Shown: positions 26,438 to 35,630 of the stretch, piece after piece | How positions within the stretch are numbered: the first letter of the stretch is position 1 | Layout of the letters: every line of letters starts with the position of its first letter | From: UBA4416 sp035439445 | GTDB lineage: Bacteria; Bacteroidota; Bacteroidia; B-17B0; Aurantibacillaceae | Direction of reading: 5' to 3' | DNA: 64,000 nt | Assembly: GCA_035439445.1 (NCBI GenBank) | Contig: DAORKG010000005.1 | Span: 62,001-126,000, forward strand | The notes under the pieces: model-generated | Databases searched by the model: none | Told to the model about the DNA's origin: nothing | Seen by the model: the letters and a program-made list of their open reading frames with translations, nothing else | Program-made: the position numbers and the translations under genes

Positions 26438-26746
26438 TTATTCTTCTGTTTTTTGTATGTTATCTTTATGCTGAACCAACATTTGTTCTACATCTTCTAA
26501 CACCAATCGTAGAGTGCTTAACTCTTTCTCGGCCTGGCTTTTCTCTTTTGCTAATTGGCTAACCAATTGTAAAGCAACCATCGCCATCACATCTTTTTTA
26601 TCTTTTACTCCGTAGTTTCTTTCAAACTCCGAAATTTTCTGATTTATTAATTCAACTGCCTGTTTAACGTTGCTTTCGTCCTCACTTTTAATTTTCAGCG
26701 TATACAATCCGCCGGCAATTTCTACTTTTACACTTACATCGCTCAT
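26438..26746 (-). CDS. zapA: Cell division protein ZapA
   Basis: The product has 102 residues. The N-terminal beta domain (VSVKVEIAGGLYTLKI) is followed by ESNVKQAVELINQKI and a C-terminal coiled coil (MVALQLVSQLAKEKSQAEKEL), which is the ZapA layout. ZapA binds and bundles FtsZ filaments at the division site. It lies 24 bp downstream of a 762-residue coiled-coil gene on the same strand, so the two are probably co-transcribed. A clear terminator follows. Confidence 0.88.
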   Translation of the reverse strand: MSDVSVKVEIAGGLYTLKIKSEDESNVKQAVELINQKISEFERNYGVKDKKDVMAMVALQLVSQLAKEKSQAEKELSTLRLVLEDVEQMLVQHKDNIQKTEE

Positions 26747-26770
26747 TAAACTAAGCTAATTTTCATTTTT

Positions 26771-29059
26771 TTAAGCACTCAACAGAGCTATACATTTATC
26801 AATTTCACGCACCAACTCATTTATTTGTTTCTTCATAACTGTCTTTTCAGAACTTACGTTATTAGAACTTCCTGCTAAAATAACATTTTTTCTATGATTA
26901 TCCAATTCAGTTATGTCAATGTTATGAGAATCAACATGTTGCGAAATAGAAGCAACCGTTTCGTTCATTTTTAACAATTGGTTAGCCATCTCTTCTTTCT
27001 CGTTTAATAAACTTAAGCGCTCATCGCTTAACATATCAATTTGTTTAAATAAACGGTCAATAAATGCATCTTGCTCGTCCACTTTTCCTGCAGTTTTTAA
27101 ACTAGCTATTTCAGATTGATACCCGGAAATAGACTCATTTAATTCAGAAATTTGAGTATTTAAAGTTACGATAGATGATTTATAAGAAGATAATTCAGTT
27201 TCTAATGAAGATTTTGCAGCCATTAAGGTATTTAACTCTTCTTGTAAAGAAGAACTTGACTCGTTTGCTTCAATTGCAGATTTTAATTCGCTACGAACAT
27301 TGTCCAATTCAGCTTTTAATAAATCAAGCTCAGTTTGAAGAGCCATATTGTTAGCTGATAAAGTTGTGATTTCGTAGTTTTTGCTGTTTAAAGTTTCCTT
27401 TAAATCAGCCGCTTTACCTTCAGCTATAGATTTTAATTCATCTAATTCTGTTTTAACCAAAGTTAACTCAGCCTCAGCAGCTTCTAATTTATCAGAAGTG
27501 GCATCGATTTCATTAATTAAGGAGGTATTTTCCGCTAATAATTTATTAAACTCAACTTCTTTGCTTTGTAATAACTGTGAGTTTGAAACCTCTAATTCGT
27601 TTTTAAAGTTTTCGAAGTTTTCTTTTTCTACATTAAAAGAAACCGATAATACATTAAACTGATCTTGTAATTCGTTATAAGAATTTGTTAAGCTGTTAAT
27701 TTGGTTAATTTTATCTTCAACAGAAGCTGTTAATTCAGTAATCGTAGAATCTTTCGAAGAAATAACAGATTCAAACTCTGCGATTTTAGAATTTAAAGCA
27801 CCAACTTGCTCATCAATACTAGATAATTGAGAAGTTTTGTAAGATTCAAATTCATTAGATAATGAATTGTAGCTGTCGATTTGCTTGTTGATTTCAGTAG
27901 CTTTAATTTCAATATCTTTTGTTAATGCGTCAATTTTGGTGTTTTGCTCATCAATAAAATACACCATCTCTCTGATTTTTTCTTTAAAGTGTTCGTTTTC
28001 TACAACCACTTTATTCATGCTATCAGATAATTCTGCATTTTTTGATTCGTATTCTGCTTTGATAGATTCTACTAATGAACCTGAAGAGCTTGAAGTATTT
28101 GATAATTCGTTTTCGTAAAATGCTTTTAACTCATTTTCTTTTTGAGTATATGATTGAGTTAATGATTCAATAGTAGAATTCAACTCAGCTTCAAATGCTA
28201 ATTGTTTGTTTGAAAGTTCAGTGTTTAAGTCTGCAATTTTAGATTCGTAAGAATCTATCAATTCAGATTTTTCAGCAGAATAAGCACCTGTTAATGAAGA
28301 AATTTGATTTTCGTAAGAAGAAGTTATTTCAGATTTTTCATTATTCCATTGTGTTGTTAAGTTGCTTATCTTTTGTTCATATTCATTAGTTAAAGCAGAG
28401 ATAGACTCTTCGCTTGAACCTGATAAAGAAGCAATACGACTTTCAGACTCTTGTTTCACTGATTCCAGTTGAGCGCTAAAATCAGATTTCAATTGTTCGA
28501 TTTGAGATTCGTATGAAGAAACGGTTTCTTGGTAAGTTGTATTGTAAGTATTAGTTAAATCATTAATCTTAGCTTCTAACTCAGTGCGAATACCACTTTG
28601 TTGGTAAGATGTGTTTGATTTTAATTCTTCTAATTGAGCTTCGTAAGATGATTTTAAATTGGAAATTTCTTCTTGAGAAGAAGCTTGTAAGTCAGAGATT
28701 TTTGCTTCGTATTCAGAAGAAATAGATGATAATTGACCATTTAACTCATCAATTTTATTCAACAAACCTGTTATTTCATCTTGTTTTTCCTGCAATTGCT
28801 CACGAATGCTGCTGCGTAGCTCTTTAAAAGAATTTACTTCGCTTTTGTAATTGGTGTTGTCACGTTCCATCACCGCCAATTTGGTGTTTAAAACGTCAAT
28901 AGACACTTGCAAACGCTTGCAATCTTCATCACGTTGGATGAGTTGATTACGATAATCGCTTAACGAACGTTTAATTTCATTGTACTCTTTTCGCAGCGCT
29001 ACATCGCTATCTAACACTTGTTGTAATTCAGATTTAATATTTTCTACGTTCATGCTCAA
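26771..29059 (-). CDS. Large serine-rich coiled-coil protein upstream of zapA
   Basis: The product has 762 residues with no signal peptide or membrane helix, and is predicted coiled coil almost from end to end. Residues 100-330 hold repeating units of about 30 residues of the form SYExQIxxLxxxYxxEKSEL. The sequence is unusually rich in Ser, Glu, Asn and Leu and has only rare aromatic residues outside these Tyr positions. The last 60 residues (EKTVMKKQINELVREIDKCIALL) look like a separate helical end domain. No named family is recognised. The 24-bp gap to zapA suggests a role in division, segregation or as a cytoskeletal scaffold. Confidence 0.8.
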   Translation of the reverse strand: MSMNVENIKSELQQVLDSDVALRKEYNEIKRSLSDYRNQLIQRDEDCKRLQVSIDVLNTKLAVMERDNTNYKSEVNSFKELRSSIREQLQEKQDEITGLLNKIDELNGQLSSISSEYEAKISDLQASSQEEISNLKSSYEAQLEELKSNTSYQQSGIRTELEAKINDLTNTYNTTYQETVSSYESQIEQLKSDFSAQLESVKQESESRIASLSGSSEESISALTNEYEQKISNLTTQWNNEKSEITSSYENQISSLTGAYSAEKSELIDSYESKIADLNTELSNKQLAFEAELNSTIESLTQSYTQKENELKAFYENELSNTSSSSGSLVESIKAEYESKNAELSDSMNKVVVENEHFKEKIREMVYFIDEQNTKIDALTKDIEIKATEINKQIDSYNSLSNEFESYKTSQLSSIDEQVGALNSKIAEFESVISSKDSTITELTASVEDKINQINSLTNSYNELQDQFNVLSVSFNVEKENFENFKNELEVSNSQLLQSKEVEFNKLLAENTSLINEIDATSDKLEAAEAELTLVKTELDELKSIAEGKAADLKETLNSKNYEITTLSANNMALQTELDLLKAELDNVRSELKSAIEANESSSSLQEELNTLMAAKSSLETELSSYKSSIVTLNTQISELNESISGYQSEIASLKTAGKVDEQDAFIDRLFKQIDMLSDERLSLLNEKEEMANQLLKMNETVASISQHVDSHNIDITELDNHRKNVILAGSSNNVSSEKTVMKKQINELVREIDKCIALLSA

Positions 29060-29175
29060 TAAACAGTTTGTTGTTGGTTAAAAATAGACTTTAGGCGAAC
29101 TCATTTTACTTATGCCTTTAACTTTACATCAACAACTCGTTGTTAATTAACTTCATACAATTTAACCTTGCCATA

Positions 29176-30819
29176 ATGATAAATTTCAGAATAGCATTTC
29201 TGCTTTTTTTTGTACTTAATACATTACTTTTTTACGCTCAATATAACGGTTTGGGATTTTCTTATCCATTGGATAGAGAACCTGTAATTACTGGTAATTA
29301 CGGTGAAATACGTCCAAATCATTTTCATGCAGGAATCGATTTTAGCACAGACCCCAAAGCTAATTTGCCCATCAAAAGTGTAGGGGATGGATTCGTTAGT
29401 CGCATTAAAATTAGCAGTGTTGGTTATGGGCGTGTGCTATATGTTACTCACACAAATGGTTATGTTTCGGTGTATGCCCATCAGCAAATGTATGCTCCAA
29501 AAATTGACGCATACATCAAACAAAAACAAATTGAACAAAAGAAAAATGAATTAGAAATATATCCAGCATCAAACGAATTACCTGTTAAAAAAGGCGAGGT
29601 AATTGGATATACAGGGAATTCAGGTAGTTCAACAGGACCACATTTGCATTTTGAAATCCGAGAAGAAAAATCAGAGTTGCCGGTAAATCCTTTGTTAATA
29701 TATGATATAAAGGATGATGTAAAACCTGAATTAACACATTTGTCAATTTATAGTATGGCAGATACTAATAATATTAAACGTATTTCATTATTACCTGTTA
29801 AATACATTGGAGACAAATTATCCTTACCAAAATACACACAGGTATTAAATGAAAATACCTTTGCTTTTGGATTTTCTGGGTTTGACAGAGAGAGCGCCAG
29901 TAATAATAAAAACAATATTTATGAAGCCAAGATTTTATTGGATGATCAATTGATTTATCATCACCAGCTTAATACTATTAGTTTTGATAATGGTCGCTAT
30001 GTAAATGTTTTTAGTGAAAAAGAGCAAGGAATTAAAATCCAAAAATGTTTTGCGCCAAGTTGCTATGATATTGCTATTTATAAAAATATAGTAAACGGAG
30101 GAAAGATAGTGTTGAACGATACCTTAGCACATAAAGTAACTTTATTGGTAAACGACGAAAAAGGTAATAAGAATAGCTTAGTTTTTTTTATAAAGACAAG
30201 AAATTTGAAAGGCTACACTGTGAACTCAACCAAATATAATGTAATGTGTAGTAAGGAGTTTAGATTGAAAGAGGATAATTTTGATTTATATATTCCTCAA
30301 GGTGCAATTGTAAATAATATGTACATACACAAGCGCATATATATAAAAGCTGTTCAAGGAATAGAGTTAGGTGATAAAGATGAGAAAATCATAAAACCCA
30401 TTAAAATATCTTTAAAAGTAAAGCCTATTAAAAATAAAGAATCTAAGTTGGTAATGACAGTTAATGGAGATGTCATAGGTGGGAAGTTTGAAGATGGTTG
30501 GTTATCTGCGGATTCAAAGTCTTTTGGAACATTTGATTTTAAATATGATACCATTTCACCAACCATCACGTTTCCATTATCCAAAAAGAAGACTTCGGCA
30601 GGCTCAGTCTCCAAAGCTTTTATCAAATTTAAAGTGACAGACAATTTAAGTGGTATTGCTGATTATAATGTATATGTCAATGATGTTTGGCAGATAGCAG
30701 AATATGATGCTAAATCAAATACGGTTACTTGCAAAATTCAGGAAACAAACCCACAAAAATTAAGAATTGAAGTAATAGATAAAGTAGGGAATAAAGCTGT
30801 TTTGAATAGAGATTTGTAG
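29176..30819 (+). CDS. M23-family (LytM-like) peptidase, exported
   Basis: The product has 547 residues from ATG 29176, where a signal peptide begins (MINFRIAFLLFFVLNTLLFYAQ); the in-frame TTG at 29140 would put 12 extra residues before it. The M23 domain (about 30-180) has the zinc motifs NHFHAGIDF and GPHLHFEIR, so it is probably an active glycyl-endopeptidase on peptidoglycan cross-links. The remaining 370 residues are beta-rich, with Ig-like features near the end. It is transcribed divergently from the coiled-coil/zapA operon. Confidence 0.87.
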   Translation: MINFRIAFLLFFVLNTLLFYAQYNGLGFSYPLDREPVITGNYGEIRPNHFHAGIDFSTDPKANLPIKSVGDGFVSRIKISSVGYGRVLYVTHTNGYVSVYAHQQMYAPKIDAYIKQKQIEQKKNELEIYPASNELPVKKGEVIGYTGNSGSSTGPHLHFEIREEKSELPVNPLLIYDIKDDVKPELTHLSIYSMADTNNIKRISLLPVKYIGDKLSLPKYTQVLNENTFAFGFSGFDRESASNNKNNIYEAKILLDDQLIYHHQLNTISFDNGRYVNVFSEKEQGIKIQKCFAPSCYDIAIYKNIVNGGKIVLNDTLAHKVTLLVNDEKGNKNSLVFFIKTRNLKGYTVNSTKYNVMCSKEFRLKEDNFDLYIPQGAIVNNMYIHKRIYIKAVQGIELGDKDEKIIKPIKISLKVKPIKNKESKLVMTVNGDVIGGKFEDGWLSADSKSFGTFDFKYDTISPTITFPLSKKKTSAGSVSKAFIKFKVTDNLSGIADYNVYVNDVWQIAEYDAKSNTVTCKIQETNPQKLRIEVIDKVGNKAVLNRDL

Positions 30820-30822
30820 ATC

Positions 30823-32976
30823 TTATATTTTAACGCCAATTACGCAAACATCATCTACTTGTTCTAAATTACCTTTCCAGTTTTCAAATTTTTGATTTAG
30901 TAAATTACGTTGCTCTGATAATGCTAAGCTGTTGTTGCTTATTAGTAAATCCTCTAATTGCTTATACTTGAATTTTTTTCCTTTTTCTCCTCCAAATTGA
31001 TCTGCAAAGCCATCTGTAAACAAATAAAACATTGTGCCATCCTTATATTCTATTTCATGAGTTGTAAATGGAGATGGATTATCTGTTTTCCCAATGGGTT
31101 GTTTATCTGGTTTAATAGTAATAAGACTGTTGTTTTGCACGTACCACAAGGCATTATTGGCACCACTCCATGTTATCTTTTTGTTTTTTGAATCAATACA
31201 TAATAAAGATATATCCATCCCATCTTTCACTTCGCTCGCACTTTTTTCAAAAGTTTCAACAACTAATTCTCTGGTTTTATCCAATATTTTTCCTGTTATG
31301 GTTAAGCCAAATTCTTTTACAGTTCTGTTTAGTGCATTTGAACATACAACAGATACCATTGCGCCAGGAACACCATGACCAGTACTGTCTGCGGCAGCAA
31401 TAAAAAATAAATTACCGATGTTTTCTGCCCAATAAAAATCTCCAGCAACTAAATCTTTTGGTTTATATAAAATGAAATTATTAGATATATGCTTATTAAT
31501 GAATTCTTGAGGAGGTAGAATAGCTTCTTGTAAACGTTTAGCATATGAAATACTATCAATAATTTCTTTCTGTTTTTCTTCTACTAAATGTTTTTGTGCT
31601 TCTACTTCCGATTTTTGTGATTCAATAATTTCTTTTTGTTGTAACAACGTCTTATTTGTTTGTTTTCGCAAATAGTTACTCCGAATTATAAAGAATACCA
31701 GTACTAAAAATACAAGGATAACAATTACAAAATACACAATGGCTTGTTTGGAGTCATTTAACTCTGAATCCTTGGCATTAAGTAATTCCATGCCTTTTAA
31801 GTTTTCGTTTTGTAATTTTTTTATTTCTTCTTGTTTTTTTATAGCGTCATATTTAGAATTCAAATCAGAAATTTGACTGAAAAGAGCCGTATTTAAATCT
31901 TTATTCCCAGAGTTAATTATATCTGTTAACGCTTGATATTCAGCATTTTTTATCTCATATTGAATATTTGTTAGTGTGTTAAATACATGAACTAAAGGCA
32001 TCATGTTAAAATTGGTGATTTCCCAACTAATAGGTTCGCCATCTTCTCCAGTATAATTATCTGTGTTTAAATTTAACCCTTCTTTAATAATTGCTCTGTT
32101 TTGTTCTTGTACTAAGCTTAATAATGAGTCTCTGTATGAATTTATAACAGATTTTAATTTTGAAGCCGAATATTTGTCTTTATTAGGACTGTATTCATTG
32201 CCAATCAAAATCATAGTTGGTATATCTGCATTGACATTATTTTCGATGTATAATACCGATAATGTATCTGCTTTTTCTTTTGAAACTTTAGTTGCGCTAA
32301 CTAGCAGATGTGTTTTTAAAGCTTTAATGTGAATTATTGCTGAATCTGCTATTGCTTTTAACTTGTTTACTTTTAATAAAACCTCATTTTTTTCATCAAG
32401 TTTTATATTATTCAATGTAGCGTACAATTGTTTATTTCTTGATGACGCAGCCTTAAGAGCCTCCTCTGTATTGATGCCTTGTTGAATAACTGTATCGATA
32501 TTAATTCTTCCGTTCCCTGAATTTGCCAGTGTGACGAAAAAATGACAGAAAAAATAAATTACAATTAAAATATTATGTGTTTTATTTATGCTAGTTTTTC
32601 TCGCTTGTGCTAAATGAAATATTGCAAATGGAACAACAATAAATAAAAGAATATAGTTATTAATAAAATAAAAAATGCCAGATCCAGGCCAGTGCATAAT
32701 TTTAAATAAAAAGCCAAGTGAAAAAATAAGTAAGATGAAGCTTTGAGACAATAAAATCAGTTTTGATTTTATTGTTATTTTGTTTTTCCAGTTTTCAATT
32801 GTATACAGAGGTAAATAAAAGAATGCGAAAACAAATGTGCCAATCATCATTAAAATTGACGCACCTGGCCAATGTTGTATTTTGAAAAATTCCCCAATTA
32901 ATGTAGGAATGATGGCAAGCCAAATAAGAACATTTAAAATTTTAGATGGTTTTGTTTCAATCAAATTCATTATCAA
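30823..32976 (-). CDS. SpoIIE-type phosphatase with duplicated GldL-like HWPG membrane units
   Basis: The product has 717 residues. The N-terminal region has two copies, 60 residues apart, of an FFKIQHWPGAS / LFKIMHWPGSG motif (HWPG at 35-38 and 95-98) inside four or five membrane helices. A periplasmic helical domain follows (about 155-415), then a membrane helix (AIVYFVIVILVFLVLVFFII) and a coiled coil. The PP2C/SpoIIE domain (about 490-717) carries VAGDFYWAE, AAADSTGHGVPGAMVS, DGMDISLLCID and FTDGFADQFGG. The C-terminal half is a clear paralogue of the gene at 21541. HWPG-containing membrane pairs recall GldL, the T9SS motor component. Target is unknown. Confidence 0.9.
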   Translation of the reverse strand: MIMNLIETKPSKILNVLIWLAIIPTLIGEFFKIQHWPGASILMMIGTFVFAFFYLPLYTIENWKNKITIKSKLILLSQSFILLIFSLGFLFKIMHWPGSGIFYFINNYILLFIVVPFAIFHLAQARKTSINKTHNILIVIYFFCHFFVTLANSGNGRINIDTVIQQGINTEEALKAASSRNKQLYATLNNIKLDEKNEVLLKVNKLKAIADSAIIHIKALKTHLLVSATKVSKEKADTLSVLYIENNVNADIPTMILIGNEYSPNKDKYSASKLKSVINSYRDSLLSLVQEQNRAIIKEGLNLNTDNYTGEDGEPISWEITNFNMMPLVHVFNTLTNIQYEIKNAEYQALTDIINSGNKDLNTALFSQISDLNSKYDAIKKQEEIKKLQNENLKGMELLNAKDSELNDSKQAIVYFVIVILVFLVLVFFIIRSNYLRKQTNKTLLQQKEIIESQKSEVEAQKHLVEEKQKEIIDSISYAKRLQEAILPPQEFINKHISNNFILYKPKDLVAGDFYWAENIGNLFFIAAADSTGHGVPGAMVSVVCSNALNRTVKEFGLTITGKILDKTRELVVETFEKSASEVKDGMDISLLCIDSKNKKITWSGANNALWYVQNNSLITIKPDKQPIGKTDNPSPFTTHEIEYKDGTMFYLFTDGFADQFGGEKGKKFKYKQLEDLLISNNSLALSEQRNLLNQKFENWKGNLEQVDDVCVIGVKI

Positions 32977-33051
32977 TGTTTTATTAAAGATATAAAAAAC
33001 TGATTAATTTATTGGTTTTGAATTTTTTTTAAGAAATATACTTTTCAAACA

Positions 33052-33372
33052 CTAATCCTCCAACATCCAGATAGCTTCATTCAATTCTCCTAAGGCTTTA
33101 TTGTTGTTTTGTGATTTGGCTAATTCAACACCTTGTTTGTAATAATTTAAGGCAGTTTCATTATTACCTAATTTTTCGTTAAGCTGACCTAATTGATAAA
33201 AACAAGGTAAGTATTCAGTGTTGATAGAAAGTACTTTTTTTAATTGAGCTTCTGCTTCTTTAAATTCGTTGGCAGATATATGTTCCATGGCAAGAGCATA
33301 ATTTAAAAACACGTCGTTGGGTTCTTTCAACAACATGTCAAAAATTAATTCTTTTCTTGGAAGCCTTTCCAT
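33052..33372 (-). CDS. Small TPR protein downstream of pheS
   Basis: The product has 106 residues with about three TPR-like helical hairpins (NDVFLNYALAMEHIS, FKEAEAQLKKVLSI, GNNETALNYYKQGVELA). There is no signal peptide. It begins 3 bp after the pheS stop and is probably co-transcribed. Its partner is unknown. Confidence 0.8.
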   Translation of the reverse strand: MERLPRKELIFDMLLKEPNDVFLNYALAMEHISANEFKEAEAQLKKVLSINTEYLPCFYQLGQLNEKLGNNETALNYYKQGVELAKSQNNNKALGELNEAIWMLED

Positions 33373-33375
33373 GAA

Positions 33376-34401
33376 TTATTCTCCTGCAAATTGCTTTAAG
33401 AAACGAACATCATTCTCAAAGAATAAACGTAAATCTTTCACGCGGTATTTTAACATGGTAATACGTTCAATACCCATACCGAATGCAAAGCCTGTGTATT
33501 TTTTGCTGTCAATTCCGCAATTTTCTAAAACTTGTGGATCAACCATGCCGCAACCTAAAATTTCTACCCAACCAGTGTATTTACATACATTACAGCCTTC
33601 GCCTTTACAAATGGTACAGCTAATATCTACTTCAGCACTTGGCTCTGTAAATGGGAAATAACTAGGGCGCATTCTTATTTTTGTTTCTGTACCAAATAAT
33701 TCTTTAGCAAAGAAATTTAAGGTTTGTTTTAAATCAGCAAACGATACATTTTCGTCAATGTATAAACCTTCAATTTGATGGAACTGACAATGAGCACGCG
33801 CACTAATAGCTTCATTACGATACACACGTCCCGGAGAAATAGTACGGATAGGAGGCTTTTGATTCTCCATAATATGTACTTGTACAGATGATGTTTGAGT
33901 ACGTAATACCATTTCAGGATTTAACTCCACATAAAAAGTATCTTGCATATCACGCGCCGGATGATTTTCGGGAGTGTTTAGTGCTGTAAAATTATGCCAA
34001 TCATCTTCAATTTCTCTTCCATCACTTACTGTAAATCCAATACGAGCAAACACATCAATAATTTGATTTTTTACTAATGATAATGGATGACGAGAACCCA
34101 CTTGGATAGTTGGATCAGCAGGTAATGTTAAGTCTATGTCCTTATTTGTTGCTGAGCTTGATGATGCATCATGCTTTTCTTTAAGCTCATTAATCTTATT
34201 TTGAGCCTTAGTCTTTAATTCATTAAGCTTTTGTCCAACTTCACGTTTAATTTCAGGGGCTACTGTTTTAAAATCATCAAACAAAGAAGTAATCTCTCCT
34301 TTTTTGCTCAACCATTTAATACGATATTCCTCAACTTGCTCTTTACTTTGTGCAGCAAATTCTTCAACTTCAGCCAATAAACTGTTTATTCTTTCTAGCA
34401 T
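33376..34401 (-). CDS. pheS: Phenylalanyl-tRNA synthetase alpha subunit
   Basis: The product has 341 residues from ATG 34401 (MLERINSLLAEVEEF), the usual PheS length. A longer in-frame start at 34455 would overlap the divergent gene at 34444 and lie upstream of the promoter box, so it is rejected. An N-terminal coiled coil is followed by class II motifs: GSRHPLSLV, PENHPARDMQDTFYV and GMGIERITMLKY. The Cys-rich CTICKGEGCNVCKYTGW segment is typical of this subunit in Bacteroidota. It charges tRNA-Phe together with PheT, which is not encoded in this window. Confidence 0.95.
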   Translation of the reverse strand: MLERINSLLAEVEEFAAQSKEQVEEYRIKWLSKKGEITSLFDDFKTVAPEIKREVGQKLNELKTKAQNKINELKEKHDASSSSATNKDIDLTLPADPTIQVGSRHPLSLVKNQIIDVFARIGFTVSDGREIEDDWHNFTALNTPENHPARDMQDTFYVELNPEMVLRTQTSSVQVHIMENQKPPIRTISPGRVYRNEAISARAHCQFHQIEGLYIDENVSFADLKQTLNFFAKELFGTETKIRMRPSYFPFTEPSAEVDISCTICKGEGCNVCKYTGWVEILGCGMVDPQVLENCGIDSKKYTGFAFGMGIERITMLKYRVKDLRLFFENDVRFLKQFAGE

Positions 34402-34421
34402 AATAAATTTGATAATTAGCA

Positions 34422-34429
34422 CAAATTTA
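34422..34429 (-). promoter_or_regulatory. -7 box of the pheS promoter
   Basis: The minus strand reads TAAATTTG, an exact TAnnTTTG match, 20 bp upstream of the chosen ATG. It supports the shorter PheS start. Confidence 0.5.
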
Positions 34430-34443
34430 AGCAATTTTAGGTA

Positions 34444-35601
34444 GTGAAAAGTCATCTTTTAGCATATATCCTGTTTATTTCTTTTTTGGTTTTGAGTTTA
34501 ATGACTAAAGCTCAATCGAAGATAAGTTATAAGGTTTTTGAAAATGACACAATTAATGTGTTGGATAAAGACAGTTTAAAACAAGGTATCTGGAAAGAGT
34601 TTTGGCCCAATGGCGACTTACGAAGCGAAGTCTTTTATAAAAACAACAAGAAACAAGGACTGGAAATATTGTGGTTTGACGAACCGGATTGCGTAGAATT
34701 GGAAGCGTATTACAAAGATGGGGTATTAGATGGCCCATCTATTTATTATTCAAAAAAATGTAAAAAAGAGTTTTTTGAAACATATAGAAATGGCTTAAAA
34801 GATGGGCTAGAGTTGGAGTATTACTCTAACGGACGAGTTAAGGCTGAAGGAAAATTTAAAAAAGGTAATTTGGATGGTTACTATAAAGTATTTGATAAAA
34901 ATGGCAGTTTTTCGTTTGAAAGTAGGAGTACAGATAATGAAACCAACTTGTCGCCAAATATAGCCGACACTCTCAGTAGCGTTGTTTTTAATGTTTTAAA
35001 GCGTAATAAACAGTGGAGAAATAAATTAATCGTTGCTGATTTAACAGGCAGTATGTATCCATATGCTCAGCAGGTAAGTACTTGGATGAAATTACATTTT
35101 ATGAAAGATAGTACTAGTCAGCATTTTGTTTTTTTTAATGATGGTGATAAAAAAAGAGATGATGATAAAAAGATTGGCGCAACCGGTGGAGTATATCATT
35201 GCAGAGCAAAAACCGTTGAGGAATTGATTACTACGATGGAGCTTACCATAAAAAAAGGGCAGGGAGGAGATGCTCCAGAGAATGTGATTGAAGCTATTAT
35301 TTACGGTTTAAATAAAAGTGGTAAGGTGGAAGATGTGATTTTGATAGCAGATAATTGGGCAAAAGTAAGAGATATTAAAATGTTGGCTCGAGTGAAAGTT
35401 CCTGTACGGGTGGTTTTATGTGGCGTATATGAGGGAATGGAAATCAATGAAGATTATTTGAATATAGCCTATAAAACAAAAGGATCTGTTCATACAATAG
35501 AACAAGATATTACTGATTTAATGAAACAGAGCACCGGAAAAAAATTCAATATTAACGGAGTGGATTATATTATCAAAAATGGTAGTATCAAAGTATTTTA
35601 A
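34444..35601 (+). CDS. Exported MORN-repeat protein fused to a VWA-like domain
   Basis: The product has 385 residues and starts at GTG. A signal peptide (residues 1-24, ending TKAQ) precedes four to five MORN/YwqK-type repeats (about 40-150, with GIWKEFWPNGDLRSE and GLKDGLELEYYSNGRVKAEG). A VWA-like domain follows (about 180-370), opening with LIVADLTGSMYPYA, which resembles a MIDAS DxTGS. A short tail ends in a second MORN-like strand. The combination is unusual. Location is probably periplasmic or surface, and no lipobox is visible. It is divergent from pheS and 29 bp upstream of ribF. Confidence 0.75.
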   Translation: MKSHLLAYILFISFLVLSLMTKAQSKISYKVFENDTINVLDKDSLKQGIWKEFWPNGDLRSEVFYKNNKKQGLEILWFDEPDCVELEAYYKDGVLDGPSIYYSKKCKKEFFETYRNGLKDGLELEYYSNGRVKAEGKFKKGNLDGYYKVFDKNGSFSFESRSTDNETNLSPNIADTLSSVVFNVLKRNKQWRNKLIVADLTGSMYPYAQQVSTWMKLHFMKDSTSQHFVFFNDGDKKRDDDKKIGATGGVYHCRAKTVEELITTMELTIKKGQGGDAPENVIEAIIYGLNKSGKVEDVILIADNWAKVRDIKMLARVKVPVRVVLCGVYEGMEINEDYLNIAYKTKGSVHTIEQDITDLMKQSTGKKFNINGVDYIIKNGSIKVF

Positions 35602-35630
35602 ATTCTCGTATCTTTAACCACTATTTCTTT

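Noticed and set aside
34402..34455. 18-residue N-terminal extension of PheS
   Set aside because: It overlaps the divergent gene, crosses the promoter box, and gives a length above the family norm; MLERINSLL is the usual PheS start.
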